Shown: positions 16,346 through 25,389 of the stretch, one piece after another
How positions within the stretch are numbered: the stretch's first letter is position 1
Layout: each line of letters opens with the position of its first letter
Origin: Bacillus sp. Xin1
GTDB taxonomy: Bacteria; Bacillota; Bacilli; Bacillales; Bacillaceae_G
Assembly (NCBI RefSeq): GCF_013314535.1
Contig: NZ_JABUAE010000016.1
Span: 42,065 to 106,064, forward strand
Length of the DNA: 64,000 nt
Direction: 5' to 3'
The notes under the pieces: generated by a model
The model's database searches: none
Seen by the model: only the letters and a program-made list of their open reading frames with translations
What the model was told of the DNA's origin: nothing
Translations under genes and position numbers: made by a program

Positions 16346-17734
16346 TTATAAACTTACAGTCTCTCCCACTAACACCTTCGCTTTTTCCAAAGCTTTTTGA
16401 ATTTGTTCGAATCCTGTCCCACCTGCACTATTACGACGTTTTACCGCTGCATACGGTGAAAGAACTTCATATAAATCCTCTTCAAATAATGGGCTCATTT
16501 CTTGATATGTTTCTAGCGGTACATCTAATAGATAGATTCCTTTTTGCGTACAATGAAGAACGAGCTTCCCGACAATTTCATGCGCTTGGCGGAATGGAAG
16601 TCCTTTGTTTGCTAAATAATCAGCAATTTCTGTTGCATTAGAGAAGTCTTGTTTTACAGCTTGCCCCATTTTTTCTTTGTTTACAGTCATCGTTTCTAGC
16701 ATGCCAGCCATAATATGCAAGCAGCCTTCTACTGTTTTCACTGTATCAAACATTCCTTCTTTGTCTTCTTGTAAGTCCTTATTATAAGCAAGCGGCAGGC
16801 CTTTCATTACCGTTAATAAACTAAATAGATTGCCGTATACTCTCCCTGTTTTACCACGGATAAGCTCGGCCATATCAGGGTTTTTCTTTTGCGGCATAAT
16901 GCTGCTTCCTGTTGCATACTGATCGCTCATTTCAATAAATTGAAACTCCTGACTGCTCCATAAAATGAGTTCTTCACAAAAACGTGATAAATGCATCATT
17001 AATATAGATGAGTTGCTAAGAAACTCTAATATGAAATCACGGTCACTTACCGCATCTAAGCTATTTTCATAGATTCCGTCAAAACCGAGAAGCTTTGCGC
17101 TATACGCACGATCAATCGGAAATGTTGTTCCCGCAAGTGCGCCTGCACCAAGCGGAGACATATTAATGCGCCCGAGTGAATCTTCATAGCGGTTTACATC
17201 ACGCTCTAGCATCCAAAAATATGCAAGCACATGATGAGCGAACGAAATTGGTTGCGCACGCTGCAAATGTGTATATCCTGGCATAATCGTTTCAACATTC
17301 TTCTCTGCTTGATGAACAAGAACAGATTGCAATTGTTTCGTTGCCTTTATAATATCTTTCACTTTATTACGTAAATATAAATGCATATCTGTCGCAACTT
17401 GATCATTACGGCTTCTTCCTGTATGAAGTTTCCCGCCAACTTCACCAATTTGCTCAATTAACATCTTTTCAATGTTTAAATGAATATCCTCAGCATCTAC
17501 TGAAAAAGTTAATTCATTTGCTTTCGCTTTTTCTAGTAAATGTTGTAAACCTTCTTTAATTTTTTCTGCTTCTTCTTTTGTCACAATCCCCTGCTTCGCA
17601 AGCATTGTAACGTGGGCAATACTTCCTTCTATATCTTCTACCACTAATTTTTGGTCAAAGGAGATAGAAGCTCCAAACTCCTCGACCCATTCTTCTGCTT
17701 CTGCTGTAAAACGACCACCCCAAAGTTTGCTCAC
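16346..17734 (-). CDS. argH: Argininosuccinate lyase
   Basis: A 462-residue enzyme of the fumarase/aspartase superfamily, which splits argininosuccinate into arginine and fumarate, the last step of arginine synthesis. The superfamily signature [11 protein letters not shown] (about residue 278) and [12 protein letters not shown] are present. It starts at GTG whose GTGA overlaps the argG stop, with AGAAGGTGG upstream, so argG and argH are coupled. Confidence 0.97.
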   Translation of the reverse strand: MSKLWGGRFTAEAEEWVEEFGASISFDQKLVVEDIEGSIAHVTMLAKQGIVTKEEAEKIKEGLQHLLEKAKANELTFSVDAEDIHLNIEKMLIEQIGEVGGKLHTGRSRNDQVATDMHLYLRNKVKDIIKATKQLQSVLVHQAEKNVETIMPGYTHLQRAQPISFAHHVLAYFWMLERDVNRYEDSLGRINMSPLGAGALAGTTFPIDRAYSAKLLGFDGIYENSLDAVSDRDFILEFLSNSSILMMHLSRFCEELILWSSQEFQFIEMSDQYATGSSIMPQKKNPDMAELIRGKTGRVYGNLFSLLTVMKGLPLAYNKDLQEDKEGMFDTVKTVEGCLHIMAGMLETMTVNKEKMGQAVKQDFSNATEIADYLANKGLPFRQAHEIVGKLVLHCTQKGIYLLDVPLETYQEMSPLFEEDLYEVLSPYAAVKRRNSAGGTGFEQIQKALEKAKVLVGETVSL

Positions 17735-18936
17735 GCTTCCACCTTCTTCTGATTCACTTGGCTGTATACTTTTGTTGGAAGACCAAATAAAGAAATAAAG
17801 CCAACTGCTGCATCATGGTTAAACTCATCATCCACTGTATATGTTGCTAATTTTTCATCGTATAGAGAGTACTCTGATTTACGTCCCTCTACAATTGCAT
17901 GACCTTTAAACAATTTCACGCGCACTGTACCTGTTACTGTTTTTTGTGTTTCTTGTAAGAATGCAACAAGTGCTTGTTTTAAAGGCGAGAACCATAAACC
18001 GTTATAAATAAGTTCCGTTAATTTTTGTTCAATCATCGGTTTAAAATGAGCTACTTCTTTTACAAGCGTTAAATCTTCTAACTCTTTATGCGCTGTAAGT
18101 AATGTCATTGCTGCTGGACATTCATATACTTCACGCGATTTAATCCCAACAAGACGATTTTCCACATGATCGATACGTCCAACACCATGTTTTCCAGCAA
18201 GAGTGTTTAACGTTTTGATTAGTTCAGAAAGCGAATAAGAAGTACCATTTAATGTTGTTGGTACACCTGCTTCAAAGCCAATTTCTACAAACTCCGGTTT
18301 ATTCGGTGTATCTTCTAGTGCTAATGTCATTTCATATGCATCTTCTGGTGGTGCTGCCCATGGATCTTCTAAAATCCCACATTCATTGCTACGTCCCCAC
18401 AAGTTTTGGTCAATTGAAAAAGGACTATCTAAATTGATTGGAATCGGCACATCATTTTCTTTTGCATACGCAATTTCTTCTTCACGTGACCATTTCCATT
18501 CACGTACTGGCGCAATCACTTCTAAATACGGATTTAATGCTTGGATAGAAACTTCAAAACGAACTTGGTCATTTCCTTTTCCTGTACAACCATGAGCTAC
18601 TGCACTTGCGCCTTCCTGCTCTGCAACTTCTACTAGTTTTTTCGCAATTAACGGACGAGACAATGCAGAAACAAGTGGGTATTTTCCTTCGTATAACGTA
18701 TGACCTTGCAGAGCCATCAATGCATATTCATTCGCAAATTCTTCTTGAACATCAATCATGTAAGATTTAACAGCTCCTACTGAAATTGCTTTTTCTTTTA
18801 CGAACTCTAAATCTTTACCTTCCCCTAAATCTAAGCAAAGTGCAATAACATCGTAATTTTTCTCTTGTAACCATTTAATTGCAACGGAAGTATCCAGACC
18901 TCCGGAATATGCTAACACAACTTTTTTCTTCTCCAT
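17731..18936 (-). CDS. argG: Argininosuccinate synthase
   Basis: A 401-residue enzyme joining citrulline and aspartate with ATP. The P-loop-like AYSGGLDTS (about 9-17), [13 protein letters not shown] and [13 protein letters not shown] motifs are diagnostic. The ATG at 18936 follows GGGGGA; an ATG at 18966 would run through the operator. First gene of argGH. An ARG box 15 bases before the start points to repression by ArgR/AhrC with arginine. Confidence 0.97.
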   Translation of the reverse strand: MEKKKVVLAYSGGLDTSVAIKWLQEKNYDVIALCLDLGEGKDLEFVKEKAISVGAVKSYMIDVQEEFANEYALMALQGHTLYEGKYPLVSALSRPLIAKKLVEVAEQEGASAVAHGCTGKGNDQVRFEVSIQALNPYLEVIAPVREWKWSREEEIAYAKENDVPIPINLDSPFSIDQNLWGRSNECGILEDPWAAPPEDAYEMTLALEDTPNKPEFVEIGFEAGVPTTLNGTSYSLSELIKTLNTLAGKHGVGRIDHVENRLVGIKSREVYECPAAMTLLTAHKELEDLTLVKEVAHFKPMIEQKLTELIYNGLWFSPLKQALVAFLQETQKTVTGTVRVKLFKGHAIVEGRKSEYSLYDEKLATYTVDDEFNHDAAVGFISLFGLPTKVYSQVNQKKVEA

Positions 18937-18951
18937 TTTATATCCCCCTAA

Positions 18952-18965
18952 AGAATAAATATTCA
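18952..18965 (-). promoter_or_regulatory. ARG box (ArgR/AhrC operator) before argG
   Basis: On the minus strand TGAATATTTATTCT matches the TGAAT-N4-ATTCA operator at all but the last base. A weaker half-matching site (TGAATTAATATAAA) lies 6 bases further upstream, as expected for tandem boxes. Binding is inferred from this match. Confidence 0.65.
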
Positions 18966-19103
18966 TTATGATTTATATTAATTCAAACTTTAACACCTTT
19001 TATAAAATGAATCAAGAGATATTAGCAAAAATTTTTCAAACAATTTCGTCGAACTTCTTTCTTTTTTTCGGTACAATGAAAACAGAAAATGGGGGGTGTC
19101 TAT

Positions 19104-19421
19104 GTGGAACAACATTTTATATACGATGAACACCTAGGAATAGAAGTACCTGAATTACAAGAAGAATGGGAAGATATCCCTGAAAAAGTACAACATGCTA
19201 TTTTATTAAAATGGGAACAAATTCGCGGGAAAATTCCTGATCGTATAAAAGAACTTGAATGTCATATTAATCAAAAACAACATCGTTTAAATAACGAAGA
19301 GAACTTTGAAATCTCCTGTAGGCTCAATTCTGAAATCGCAAACCTTGCCTCCATCATTAATGATCTATGGCTTTGGTATCGCCTTACTCAAAATGTATCT
19401 GAGGGGAAAGCGCATCAGTAA
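19104..19421 (+). CDS. Small helical protein of unknown function
   Basis: A 105-residue protein starting at GTG (VEQHFIYDEHLGIEVPEL...), 8 bases after GGGGGG; an ATG at 19089 lies on the ribosome site. It is rich in charged residues and mostly helical, with W and E clusters (EEWEDIPEKVQHAILLKWEQ) and a coiled stretch near 60-80. No domain recognised; probably a cereus-group hypothetical. A terminator follows. Confidence 0.65.
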   Translation: MEQHFIYDEHLGIEVPELQEEWEDIPEKVQHAILLKWEQIRGKIPDRIKELECHINQKQHRLNNEENFEISCRLNSEIANLASIINDLWLWYRLTQNVSEGKAHQ

Positions 19422-19430
19422 TAATCCAAA

Positions 19431-19463
19431 TAAAAAGGCATCTATAAATAGATGCCTTTTTAT
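19431..19463 (+). terminator. Terminator
   Basis: Perfect hairpin AAAAAGGCATCTA / TAGATGCCTTTTT with 4-base loop after the 105-residue gene. Confidence 0.9.
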
Positions 19464-19743
19464 TTGCAATTCAATTCTTCTTCCTCAACCATCTCATAAA
19501 CTACCCCTTCTTGCCTCTCATAAAAAACTTCTCGCAATCAAAAGTTTTTTATTGTATCATGATGCAGGTACATAAGAATAGGAAAATCATTCCAAATTAG
19601 TTGTATATTACAAAATAATAATTTATTAAATCTACTTATCTACTACACAAGTAAACACAGAAATAAGTCAAGATCACCTTCATATGGAAGAACATTCTAA
19701 GGCTACTCAACAAATAAAAACGTTAAAAACAGATGAATCCCTA

Positions 19744-20055
19744 AACGATGTTTCAACTAATAAAAAAGGACAGATTCAAGAAAATGATGTAACTACCGAT
19801 AAAAAAGAACAAATTCAAGAAAACAATCTAACTTCTGATACAGAAGAACGCATTCAAGAAAATAATGTAACCCCTGATAAAAAAGGACAAATTCAAGAAG
19901 GCAATCTAACTTCTGATACAGAAGAGCGCATTCAAGAAAATAATGTAACCCCTGATAAAAAAGGACAAATTCAAGAAAGCAATCTAACTACCGATAAAAA
20001 AGAGCAAACGCAAGAAAACAATCTAGCTCCTACTATAAAAGCACAAACACAAGAA
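19744..20055 (+). repeat. Eight 39-bp coding tandem repeats
   Basis: Eight units of 13 codons of the type N-N-L/V-T-x-D-K/T-K/E-x-x-I-Q-E. Units 3 to 6 alternate two variants almost identically at the DNA level, showing recent duplication as a two-unit (78-bp) block. They form the linker region of the broken surface protein. Confidence 0.85.
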
Positions 20056-20220
20056 AATAAAACGGAATTAGAGACAAACAAGGAAGAGAATAACCAAAAA
20101 GAAGGCTGGATTAAAGAAGGAAATAATTAGTACTATTACTCAAATAGTGTGAAAGTAACAGGATGGAAAAATGATCAAGGTAACTGGTATTACCTTGATA
20201 CCAATGGTGCTATGGTTACT

Positions 20221-20580
20221 GGATGGACGAAAGTGAACGGTACATGGTATCTCCTTGCTCACGATGGTGTAATGCGTACAGGTTGGTATTTGGACGATGC
20301 TAACTGGTACTATCTTCATGGCGGCGGTGATATGGCTACCGGATGGACGAAAGTAAACGGAAAATGGTATCTTCTTGCTCACGATGGCGTCATGCGTACA
20401 GGTTGGTATTTTGACGGTGCTAACTGGTACTATCTTCATGGCGGCGGTGATATGGCTACCGGATGGACGAAAGTAAACGGAAAATGGTATCTTCTTGCTC
20501 ACGATGGCGTCATGCGTACAGGTTGGTATTTTGACGGTGCTAACTGGTACTATCTTTATAATGGTGGTGATATGGCTACT
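20221..20580 (+). repeat. Three 120-bp tandem repeats encoding wall-binding modules
   Basis: Three 40-residue double modules; the second and third (20341-20460, 20461-20580) differ at very few positions. Each module carries the TGW...WYLL/WYYL pattern of cell-wall/choline-binding repeats. Confidence 0.85.
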
Positions 20581-21242
20581 GGATGGATTCAAGATAATGG
20601 AAAATGGTATTACTTATATGCAGATGGAGTCATGAAAAAAGAGTCTGTATATTTAGATGCTCCAATGATTTTCCAACTACCTGAACTACGTAATGGATGC
20701 GAAGTTGTTTCAATGACAATGATGCTAAAATATCATGGATATAATGTAGACAAGCTAACATTAGCGAATCAATTACCTGTTGATTCTACACCTATGGTTA
20801 GAAGTGCTGGATCTATTTTAATATGGGGAGATCCTTCGGTTGGATTTGTTGGGGATGTCAAAGGTATATCGCCTGGATATTCAATTGATCCAGCTCCATT
20901 AAAAAAAGTATTAGACCGTTATACAAGCAGCGGCATCAATTTAACAGGATCTGATTTTTCTAAAATTGAGCGTTTAGTAGCACAAGGCAAACCGGTTGTA
21001 ACTTGGATTACAGCATCTTTTTCACATCCTGTAGCTCCAAAAAGTTGGAAAACTTCATCAGGAAAAGTTATCCAAGCTGATTTTGATATGCACGCCGTGT
21101 TAGTCACTGGGTATGATAATGATTATGTATATATTAATGACCCTCTTCGACGCGGCAAAGGGGCTAAAATTCCAAAAAACAAATTTATTAGCAGTTACAA
21201 TTACATGGGGAAAAAAGCATTAAGCATGTAGTAAACACAAAT

Positions 21243-21278
21243 AAAAAGAGATAAAATGGGTTCCATTTTATCTCTTTT
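21243..21278 (+). terminator. Terminator after the surface protein
   Basis: Hairpin AAAAGAGATAAAATGG / CCATTTTATCTCTTTT, perfect 16 bp. Confidence 0.9.
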
Positions 21279-21346
21279 ATTTTGTAAATTTACACATTTA
21301 TACCATATAATAAATAAAAATAGATTTTGAAAGGAGCATAAAAGTC

Positions 21347-21454
21347 ATGAAAGCTTTTGTCATTATTGTTCTCACTTTTCTTAGTGTCATTAGTTGGGAG
21401 GCTTTCTTTAAAGACAAAACAGATATAAACAATACAAAGCAGCAAAATGAATAA
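21347..21454 (+). CDS. Very small membrane peptide (35 aa)
   Basis: Encodes MKAFVIIVLTFLSVISWEAFF followed by a hydrophilic tail (KDKTDINNTKQQNE). One membrane segment. AAAGGAG lies 11 bases upstream of the ATG. No homology is recognised. The next 235 bases (21455-21689) hold only a weak hairpin (about 21617-21645) and nothing else that I can see. Confidence 0.45.
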   Translation: MKAFVIIVLTFLSVISWEAFFKDKTDINNTKQQNE

Positions 21455-21689
21455 ATTTGTCATTCCATAATTCAAAATCCCGCCTTATTTCCACCCTCTA
21501 TTCCTTATGCATAACTGATCGTCACTATCATGTGCACTACCTACTTATTACTTATAACCCCTGAACAAACAAGACTATTCTACAAAAATATATAAGAATC
21601 CTAATTCAATCGCTATGAAACTGCAAATTATGTAGTTTTTTCTTCTGTTATTGTCGGTTTCCATCCACATACATTTTTTCAAAGTATGA

Positions 21690-21695
21690 TATAAT
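21690..21695 (+). promoter_or_regulatory. Possible -10 element of the yitT leader
   Basis: TATAAT, 36 bases before the first leader frame. No good -35 box is visible at the right distance, so the promoter is tentative. Confidence 0.4.
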
Positions 21696-21730
21696 AATAT
21701 AAAATCTTTTACAGAAAGGATTTAGATATC

Positions 21731-21781
21731 ATGATCGCTCGAAGGAGCATGTGGCATCGAATTGATGAATCTTACACGTAG
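21731..21781 (+). CDS. Leader peptide 1 upstream of yitT (16 aa)
   Basis: ATG after AGAAAGGA encodes MIARRSMWHRIDESYT. Eleven of 16 residues equal those of the second leader frame, and four of the shared residues use different synonymous codons, which points to selection on the peptide. A hairpin starts right at its stop codon. Confidence 0.6.
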   Translation: MIARRSMWHRIDESYT

Positions 21782-21825
21782 CGTATTTTTTCAGCCAGAT
21801 ACTTTAGTCTAGCGAAAAAAATACG
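21782..21825 (+). promoter_or_regulatory. Hairpin after leader peptide 1
   Basis: CGTATTTTTT-C / G-CGAAAAAAATACG, about 11 bp, immediately after the TAG. It has no T-run behind it, so it is not a simple terminator. Confidence 0.6.
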
Positions 21826-21839
21826 AGAGTGGGGAAATT

Positions 21840-21890
21840 ATGATTGCCCGAAGGATAATTTGGCAACGAAAAGACTCTTCTTACACATAG
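21840..21890 (+). CDS. Leader peptide 2 upstream of yitT (16 aa)
   Basis: ATG after GTGGGGA encodes MIARRIIWQRKDSSYT, the same length as peptide 1 and sharing M-I-A-R-R, W, R, D and S-Y-T. Followed at once by a perfect hairpin. Confidence 0.6.
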   Translation: MIARRIIWQRKDSSYT

Positions 21891-21931
21891 CGTTTTGTTT
21901 AAGCCTTTATTGTTACTCGCTAAACAAAACG
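21891..21931 (+). promoter_or_regulatory. Hairpin after leader peptide 2
   Basis: Perfect 11-bp stem CGTTTTGTTTA / TAAACAAAACG starting one base after the TAG. Confidence 0.65.
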
Positions 21932-21962
21932 AAGAAGAGGGCAGGATTGCTAAATAATAAAT

Positions 21963-22016
21963 CCTACTCAAAGTTTTGTTTAGTCGTTTTTAGACTTAAA
22001 CTAAAACGAAAGTAGG
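21963..22016 (+). promoter_or_regulatory. Long hairpin before leader peptide 3
   Basis: CCTACT / AGTAGG at the base and GTTTTGTTTA paired with TTAAACTAAAAC inside. Its 3' arm ends at the ribosome site (TAGGGAG) of the third leader frame, so folding could hide that site. Confidence 0.55.
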
Positions 22017-22024
22017 GAGAATTG

Positions 22025-22066
22025 ATGGACGAGAGGATTATTCGTTATTTCTTCAGCGACATATAG
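22025..22066 (+). CDS. Leader peptide 3 upstream of yitT (13 aa)
   Basis: ATG after AGGGAGA encodes MDERIIRYFFSDI. It shares R-I-I with peptide 2, and its stop (ATATAGCG) matches the stop context of the others (ACATAGCG, ACGTAGCG). A more diverged member of the set. Confidence 0.5.
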   Translation: MDERIIRYFFSDI

Positions 22067-22147
22067 CGTAGTTAGTTTTACGTAAACTAACTGAAGGCTA
22101 CATGAGCTCGTAGTTAGTTTACGACACAAAAAGGACTACTAACTACG
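22067..22147 (+). promoter_or_regulatory. Competing hairpins before yitT
   Basis: CGTAGTTAG occurs at 22067-22075 and 22109-22117; either copy can pair with CTAACTACG at 22139-22147, just before the yitT ribosome site. The first copy can instead pair locally (AGTTAGTTT / TAAACTAACT). These exclusive structures look like a switch. Confidence 0.55.
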
Positions 22148-22163
22148 GAAAGAAGGAATAACG

Positions 22164-22814
22164 ATGAGGAACATCCAAAGTCGACAAATTATTAAAGAAA
22201 TTTTTATGGTTTTAATCGGTTCATTTATTTTATCAGCAGCACTGTATCACATTCATTTCCAAAACCACTTAACAGAAGGTGGTTTTGTAGGAATCGCGCT
22301 ATTTATCCAGTACTTTTTTGATATTTCACCGTCAATTTCAACTGTATTGATGGATATCCCAATCATTTTATTATGTGCTACATTTTTAGGTAAAAAGATG
22401 GTTGGTTATTCATTTATGGGCTCTATTTCATTCGGAGTATTTTATTCTCTCATGGAAAACTATTCTCCATTTACAGTGGATTTATCAAATCATTTATGGA
22501 TAGCTGCAGTAGTGGGCGGCGCGCTAGCTGGTATTGGACTCGGTTTTATATTGCGATTTGGCGGTGCAACCGGTGGAGACGATATTTTAACTATTGTATT
22601 AAGCAAAAAAACTCGCTTTACAATTGGGCAAATTTTCTTCGTCTTTGACGCGATTGTTCTAGCGCTTTCATTATATTATTTAACATGGACAGAAATTGCT
22701 TTTACTATTCTTTCAATTGCCATTCAGGCGAAAACATTGGATTTAATTTACTATCCAAAAACAGAAAAGAAAGCAGTATCTATTCCAATGTCAAAAAAGC
22801 ATGCAACAAACTAA
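22164..22814 (+). CDS. YitT family (DUF161) membrane protein
   Basis: A 216-residue integral membrane protein with five to six helices. EGGFVGIALFIQYFF near the start and the loop GGATGGDDILTIVL are typical of YitT/DUF161; the C-terminal DUF2179 domain of longer members is absent. Transport or export has been proposed for the family, but no substrate is proven. ATG after AGAAGGA. Expression is probably set by the 430-base leader with three small peptide frames. Confidence 0.85.
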   Translation: MRNIQSRQIIKEIFMVLIGSFILSAALYHIHFQNHLTEGGFVGIALFIQYFFDISPSISTVLMDIPIILLCATFLGKKMVGYSFMGSISFGVFYSLMENYSPFTVDLSNHLWIAAVVGGALAGIGLGFILRFGGATGGDDILTIVLSKKTRFTIGQIFFVFDAIVLALSLYYLTWTEIAFTILSIAIQAKTLDLIYYPKTEKKAVSIPMSKKHATN

Positions 22815-22845
22815 AAGCGAAAGGCCTTTGCCTCTCGCTTTTTTT
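22813..22845. terminator. Bidirectional terminator
   Basis: AAAAGCGA-AGGC / GCCT-TCGCTTTT followed by T residues, between yitT and the convergent ecsC-like gene. Confidence 0.8.
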
Positions 22846-23677
22846 ATGCTCTTTTTTCTTTTTCTAATATGTAACGCACTTGATAGAACCTGTTTGCAAA
22901 CTCTGTTACATTCCGCGTTAAGCGATAATTCACCGTAGAACCAATCGCTATCCCTAACACAGGAATACCTTGGAATAATTTGCGACGAAGCGCATAGATC
23001 GAGAAGGTTTTCAGAATTTGTTTTAACACAACTTCTGTAGAAGCTGGTTTTAACACTTCTTCTTCTCCTTCATAAAAGAACGAATCTTCTTGTTCTAACT
23101 CCTGAAGCAAGTTATACCAAGCATATTGCTGGAGCCTTGCTGGCAACAGGGCCGCATGGAATACTTTTAAAGCAAGCATCATTTCATAAGGCTTGTTCAC
23201 GTCATGACCAAACGACGTTGCAATAAGCTGAACTGCCTTCACATTTAAAGTAATCATAACAGGGAAATCGGCAGTCAATAATAACAAACCACCTACCCCA
23301 GTTGCCCCTCCCTGCACGAAAGAATATAACCGATGCTTTGCTGTCTGTTGCTCTGCTATATATGTTAATTGATCAATGGATAATGCTTTCAATTCTTCCA
23401 ACTGTTCAATCGATTCATCAAATAACCGCGCTGTTCCTAAAATACGATTTCGCGCATCAAGCTGTGATTGTGAGCTTTGAATCAATGCATGGAGATGGAA
23501 TAACCATCCATCTGCTTTCGCAAAAAATTCCTTTCGCTTTTTCTCTGGAATTTTTGCAATTGAAGTATGCAACCACTTATCAAATACTTTTTGGAAATCG
23601 GTAGACTCCTGTTCTAACAATTGTTCTTCCCAATTTTTAACCTCTTGTAAAATGGCTTGTTCTCGCTTTGATCGCAT
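22844..23677 (-). CDS. EcsC family protein
   Basis: A 277-residue protein resembling the EcsC family: a hydrophobic glycine-rich segment (FVQGGATGVGGLLLLTADFPVMITLNVK) and a second one (GIPVLGIAIGSTVNYRLT). EcsC in B. subtilis is encoded with an ABC transporter and influences protein secretion; this one stands alone and its role is unknown. The ATG at 23677 has GAGGTGG 8 bases upstream; an in-frame start at 23698 has none. Confidence 0.8.
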   Translation of the reverse strand: MRSKREQAILQEVKNWEEQLLEQESTDFQKVFDKWLHTSIAKIPEKKRKEFFAKADGWLFHLHALIQSSQSQLDARNRILGTARLFDESIEQLEELKALSIDQLTYIAEQQTAKHRLYSFVQGGATGVGGLLLLTADFPVMITLNVKAVQLIATSFGHDVNKPYEMMLALKVFHAALLPARLQQYAWYNLLQELEQEDSFFYEGEEEVLKPASTEVVLKQILKTFSIYALRRKLFQGIPVLGIAIGSTVNYRLTRNVTEFANRFYQVRYILEKEKRA

Positions 23678-23786
23678 CGTAACAACCACCTCGCTCAATT
23701 TTTTTCTATTGTAACATATTTCCGGTTTTTCTTTGTAAATCTGATAGGCTAAACATATATTTATTCAATATATGGGAGGTATGTTT

Positions 23787-23882
23787 GTGTATCCATGCGC
23801 GAAAGCATTTGGAGTATCCAAATGGACTCATTCATTTTCTCTCAGTAAAAATAAAACAAAAATAAAAAACGGAATCCTATAG
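23787..23882 (+). CDS. Possible 31-aa peptide
   Basis: GTG 7 bases after GGGAGG opens a 31-codon frame (MYPCAKAFGVSKWTHSF...). Its last codons lie inside the ackA terminator hairpin. No homology is known to me; the ribosome site is the only support. Confidence 0.25.
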   Translation: MYPCAKAFGVSKWTHSFSLSKNKTKIKNGIL

Positions 23883-23897
23883 GATCCCGTCTTTTTT
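23865..23897. terminator. Terminator of ackA
   Basis: ACGG-ATCCTATAGGAT-CCGT hairpin with A-run before and T-run after, active in either direction. Confidence 0.8.
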
Positions 23898-23904
23898 ACA
23901 TATA

Positions 23905-25098
23905 TTAACCAATGTCTCCAAGACGTAATACGTCACGAGCAATCATAACTTCTTCGTCAGTTGGAATTACGATAATTTTCACTGGAGAGTGAGGGAAGCT
24001 GATGAATGCTTCTTCGCCACGAATGTCGTTACGTTTTGGATCGAAGTATACGCCCATAAACTCAAGGCCTTCTAATACACGCTCACGAATTAGAGCACTG
24101 TTTTCTCCAATACCAGCTGTAAAGATGATTGCGTCTACACCTTTCATACGAGCTGCATAAGAACCAATATATTTATGAATACGCTCTACGAATACCTCTA
24201 ACGCTACTTCTGCACGGTGGTTTCCTTCTTCTTCCGCTTGTTCGATGTCACGTAAGTCACTAGAGAATCCAGAAAGACCTAGCATACCACTTTTCTTGTT
24301 TAATACGTTCAGAACTTCTTCTACAGATTGTCCTGTTTTTTCCATGATGTATGGAATTAATGCAGGGTCAAGGTTACCAGAACGTGTACCCATTGTTACA
24401 CCAGCAAGTGGAGTGAAGCCCATAGAAGTATCAATAGATTTTCCACCTTCTACAGCTGCGATACTTGCACCGTTACCTAAGTGACAAGAAAGTAAACGTA
24501 AGTTTTCAAGTGGACGACCTAATAATTCAGCCGCACGCTCAGTTACATATTTATGAGAAGTTCCGTGGAAACCGTATTTACGGATGCCATATTTCTCATA
24601 GTATTCATATGGTAAGCTGTAAAGGAATGCAGATTCTGGCATTGTTTGGTGGAATGCTGTATCGAATACTGCTACTGCTGGTACGTTTGGAAGTACTTCT
24701 TGGAACGCTTTAATCCCTACAATGTTTGCTGGGTTATGAAGTGGTGCTAAATCACTTAAATCTTCAATATCAGCTAATACTTGATCAGTAATTAAAACAG
24801 AATCAGCAAACTTTTCGCCGCCGTGTACAACGCGGTGGCCGATACCGCCAATCTCATCAAGAGATTTCACGATTCCGTTTTCAGTTAATTTGTTAAGAAG
24901 CATATTAACTGCTACTGCATGATCTGGAATGTTTGTAACTTCTTTTTGTTTTTCGCCGTTCACAGTAATTGTGAAGATACTATCTTCTAAACCGATACGT
25001 TCTACTAAACCTTTTGTTAATACTGTTTCACTTGGCATTTCAAATAATTGGAATTTTAAGGAAGAGCTTCCTGCATTAATCGCGATGATTTTTGACAT
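23905..25098 (-). CDS. ackA: Acetate kinase
   Basis: A 397-residue enzyme making acetate and ATP from acetyl phosphate. Signatures: [16 protein letters not shown] at the N-terminus, the catalytic region [26 protein letters not shown] and the phosphate loop TAGIGENS. It serves overflow metabolism with acsA (52781) acting in the opposite direction. ATG after AGGGGCGA. A cre site upstream indicates CcpA control, which activates ackA in B. subtilis. Confidence 0.97.
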   Translation of the reverse strand: MSKIIAINAGSSSLKFQLFEMPSETVLTKGLVERIGLEDSIFTITVNGEKQKEVTNIPDHAVAVNMLLNKLTENGIVKSLDEIGGIGHRVVHGGEKFADSVLITDQVLADIEDLSDLAPLHNPANIVGIKAFQEVLPNVPAVAVFDTAFHQTMPESAFLYSLPYEYYEKYGIRKYGFHGTSHKYVTERAAELLGRPLENLRLLSCHLGNGASIAAVEGGKSIDTSMGFTPLAGVTMGTRSGNLDPALIPYIMEKTGQSVEEVLNVLNKKSGMLGLSGFSSDLRDIEQAEEEGNHRAEVALEVFVERIHKYIGSYAARMKGVDAIIFTAGIGENSALIRERVLEGLEFMGVYFDPKRNDIRGEEAFISFPHSPVKIIVIPTDEEVMIARDVLRLGDIG

Positions 25099-25182
25099 CT
25101 GTCTTTCGCCCCTTTTTCTCTTGGTCGCTGTGTGGATTACTCCACAAACCGCTCGATTTTATCTGATTAAATTTACCAAATA

Positions 25183-25195
25183 TGAAAACGTTTCA
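25183..25195 (-). promoter_or_regulatory. cre site (CcpA) upstream of ackA
   Basis: TGAAAACGTTTCA is a perfect palindromic match to the cre core, about 85 bases before the ackA start, a distance compatible with activation as in B. subtilis. Confidence 0.75.
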
Positions 25196-25389
25196 CTTTT
25201 AGTAAATTTTATACTCACGATTTTAATTTAAACATCGTACGACATATATTTCAAGTGAAAAAATTGTAACACCAAGAAAAAAAATATATTACAGATTTCA
25301 AAAAAATTCAGTTTTATCTTGTATATATTAAAAATTATTACACACAATACAAAACTGTACTATATCTATGAGTACTACTGTTACACACG

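Larger units (their letters stand above)
19630..21231 (+). pseudogene. Broken cell-wall-binding C39-peptidase-like surface protein
   Basis: One reading frame interrupted only by a TAG at 20128-20130. Before it lies a repeat-rich region; after it, cell-wall/choline-binding type repeats (GWxKxNGxWYYLxxDGxM, about 20131-20640) and a peptidase C39-like domain (20650-21231) with Cys in NGCEVVS, His in DMHAVLVTGYD and Asp in YINDPL. The TAG sits where a repeat needs Trp (GNN-stop-YYY), so TGG to TAG is the likely change. Upstream the same frame stays open back to 19630 with protein-like sequence, but no signal peptide or ribosome site is found, so the 5' end is also lost. ATG 19684 and GTG 20149 have no ribosome site. 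The intact form would be a secreted wall-bound protein. Confidence 0.85.

Noticed and set aside
19744-20055. Possible CRISPR-like array
   Set aside because: The repeats are contiguous coding units of 39 bp without spacers, and no cas genes are present.
20140-20592. Minus-strand open frame of 150 codons with repeated sequence
   Set aside because: It only mirrors the wall-binding repeats of the plus-strand gene; the periodicity is inherited from the sense strand.
21290-21475. Minus-strand frame of 61 codons
   Set aside because: No ribosome site; it is antisense to a better-supported plus-strand 35-codon frame and overlaps a terminator flank.
21782-21825. Intrinsic terminator in the yitT leader
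   Set aside because: The hairpin has no T-run after it, unlike all clear terminators in this window.
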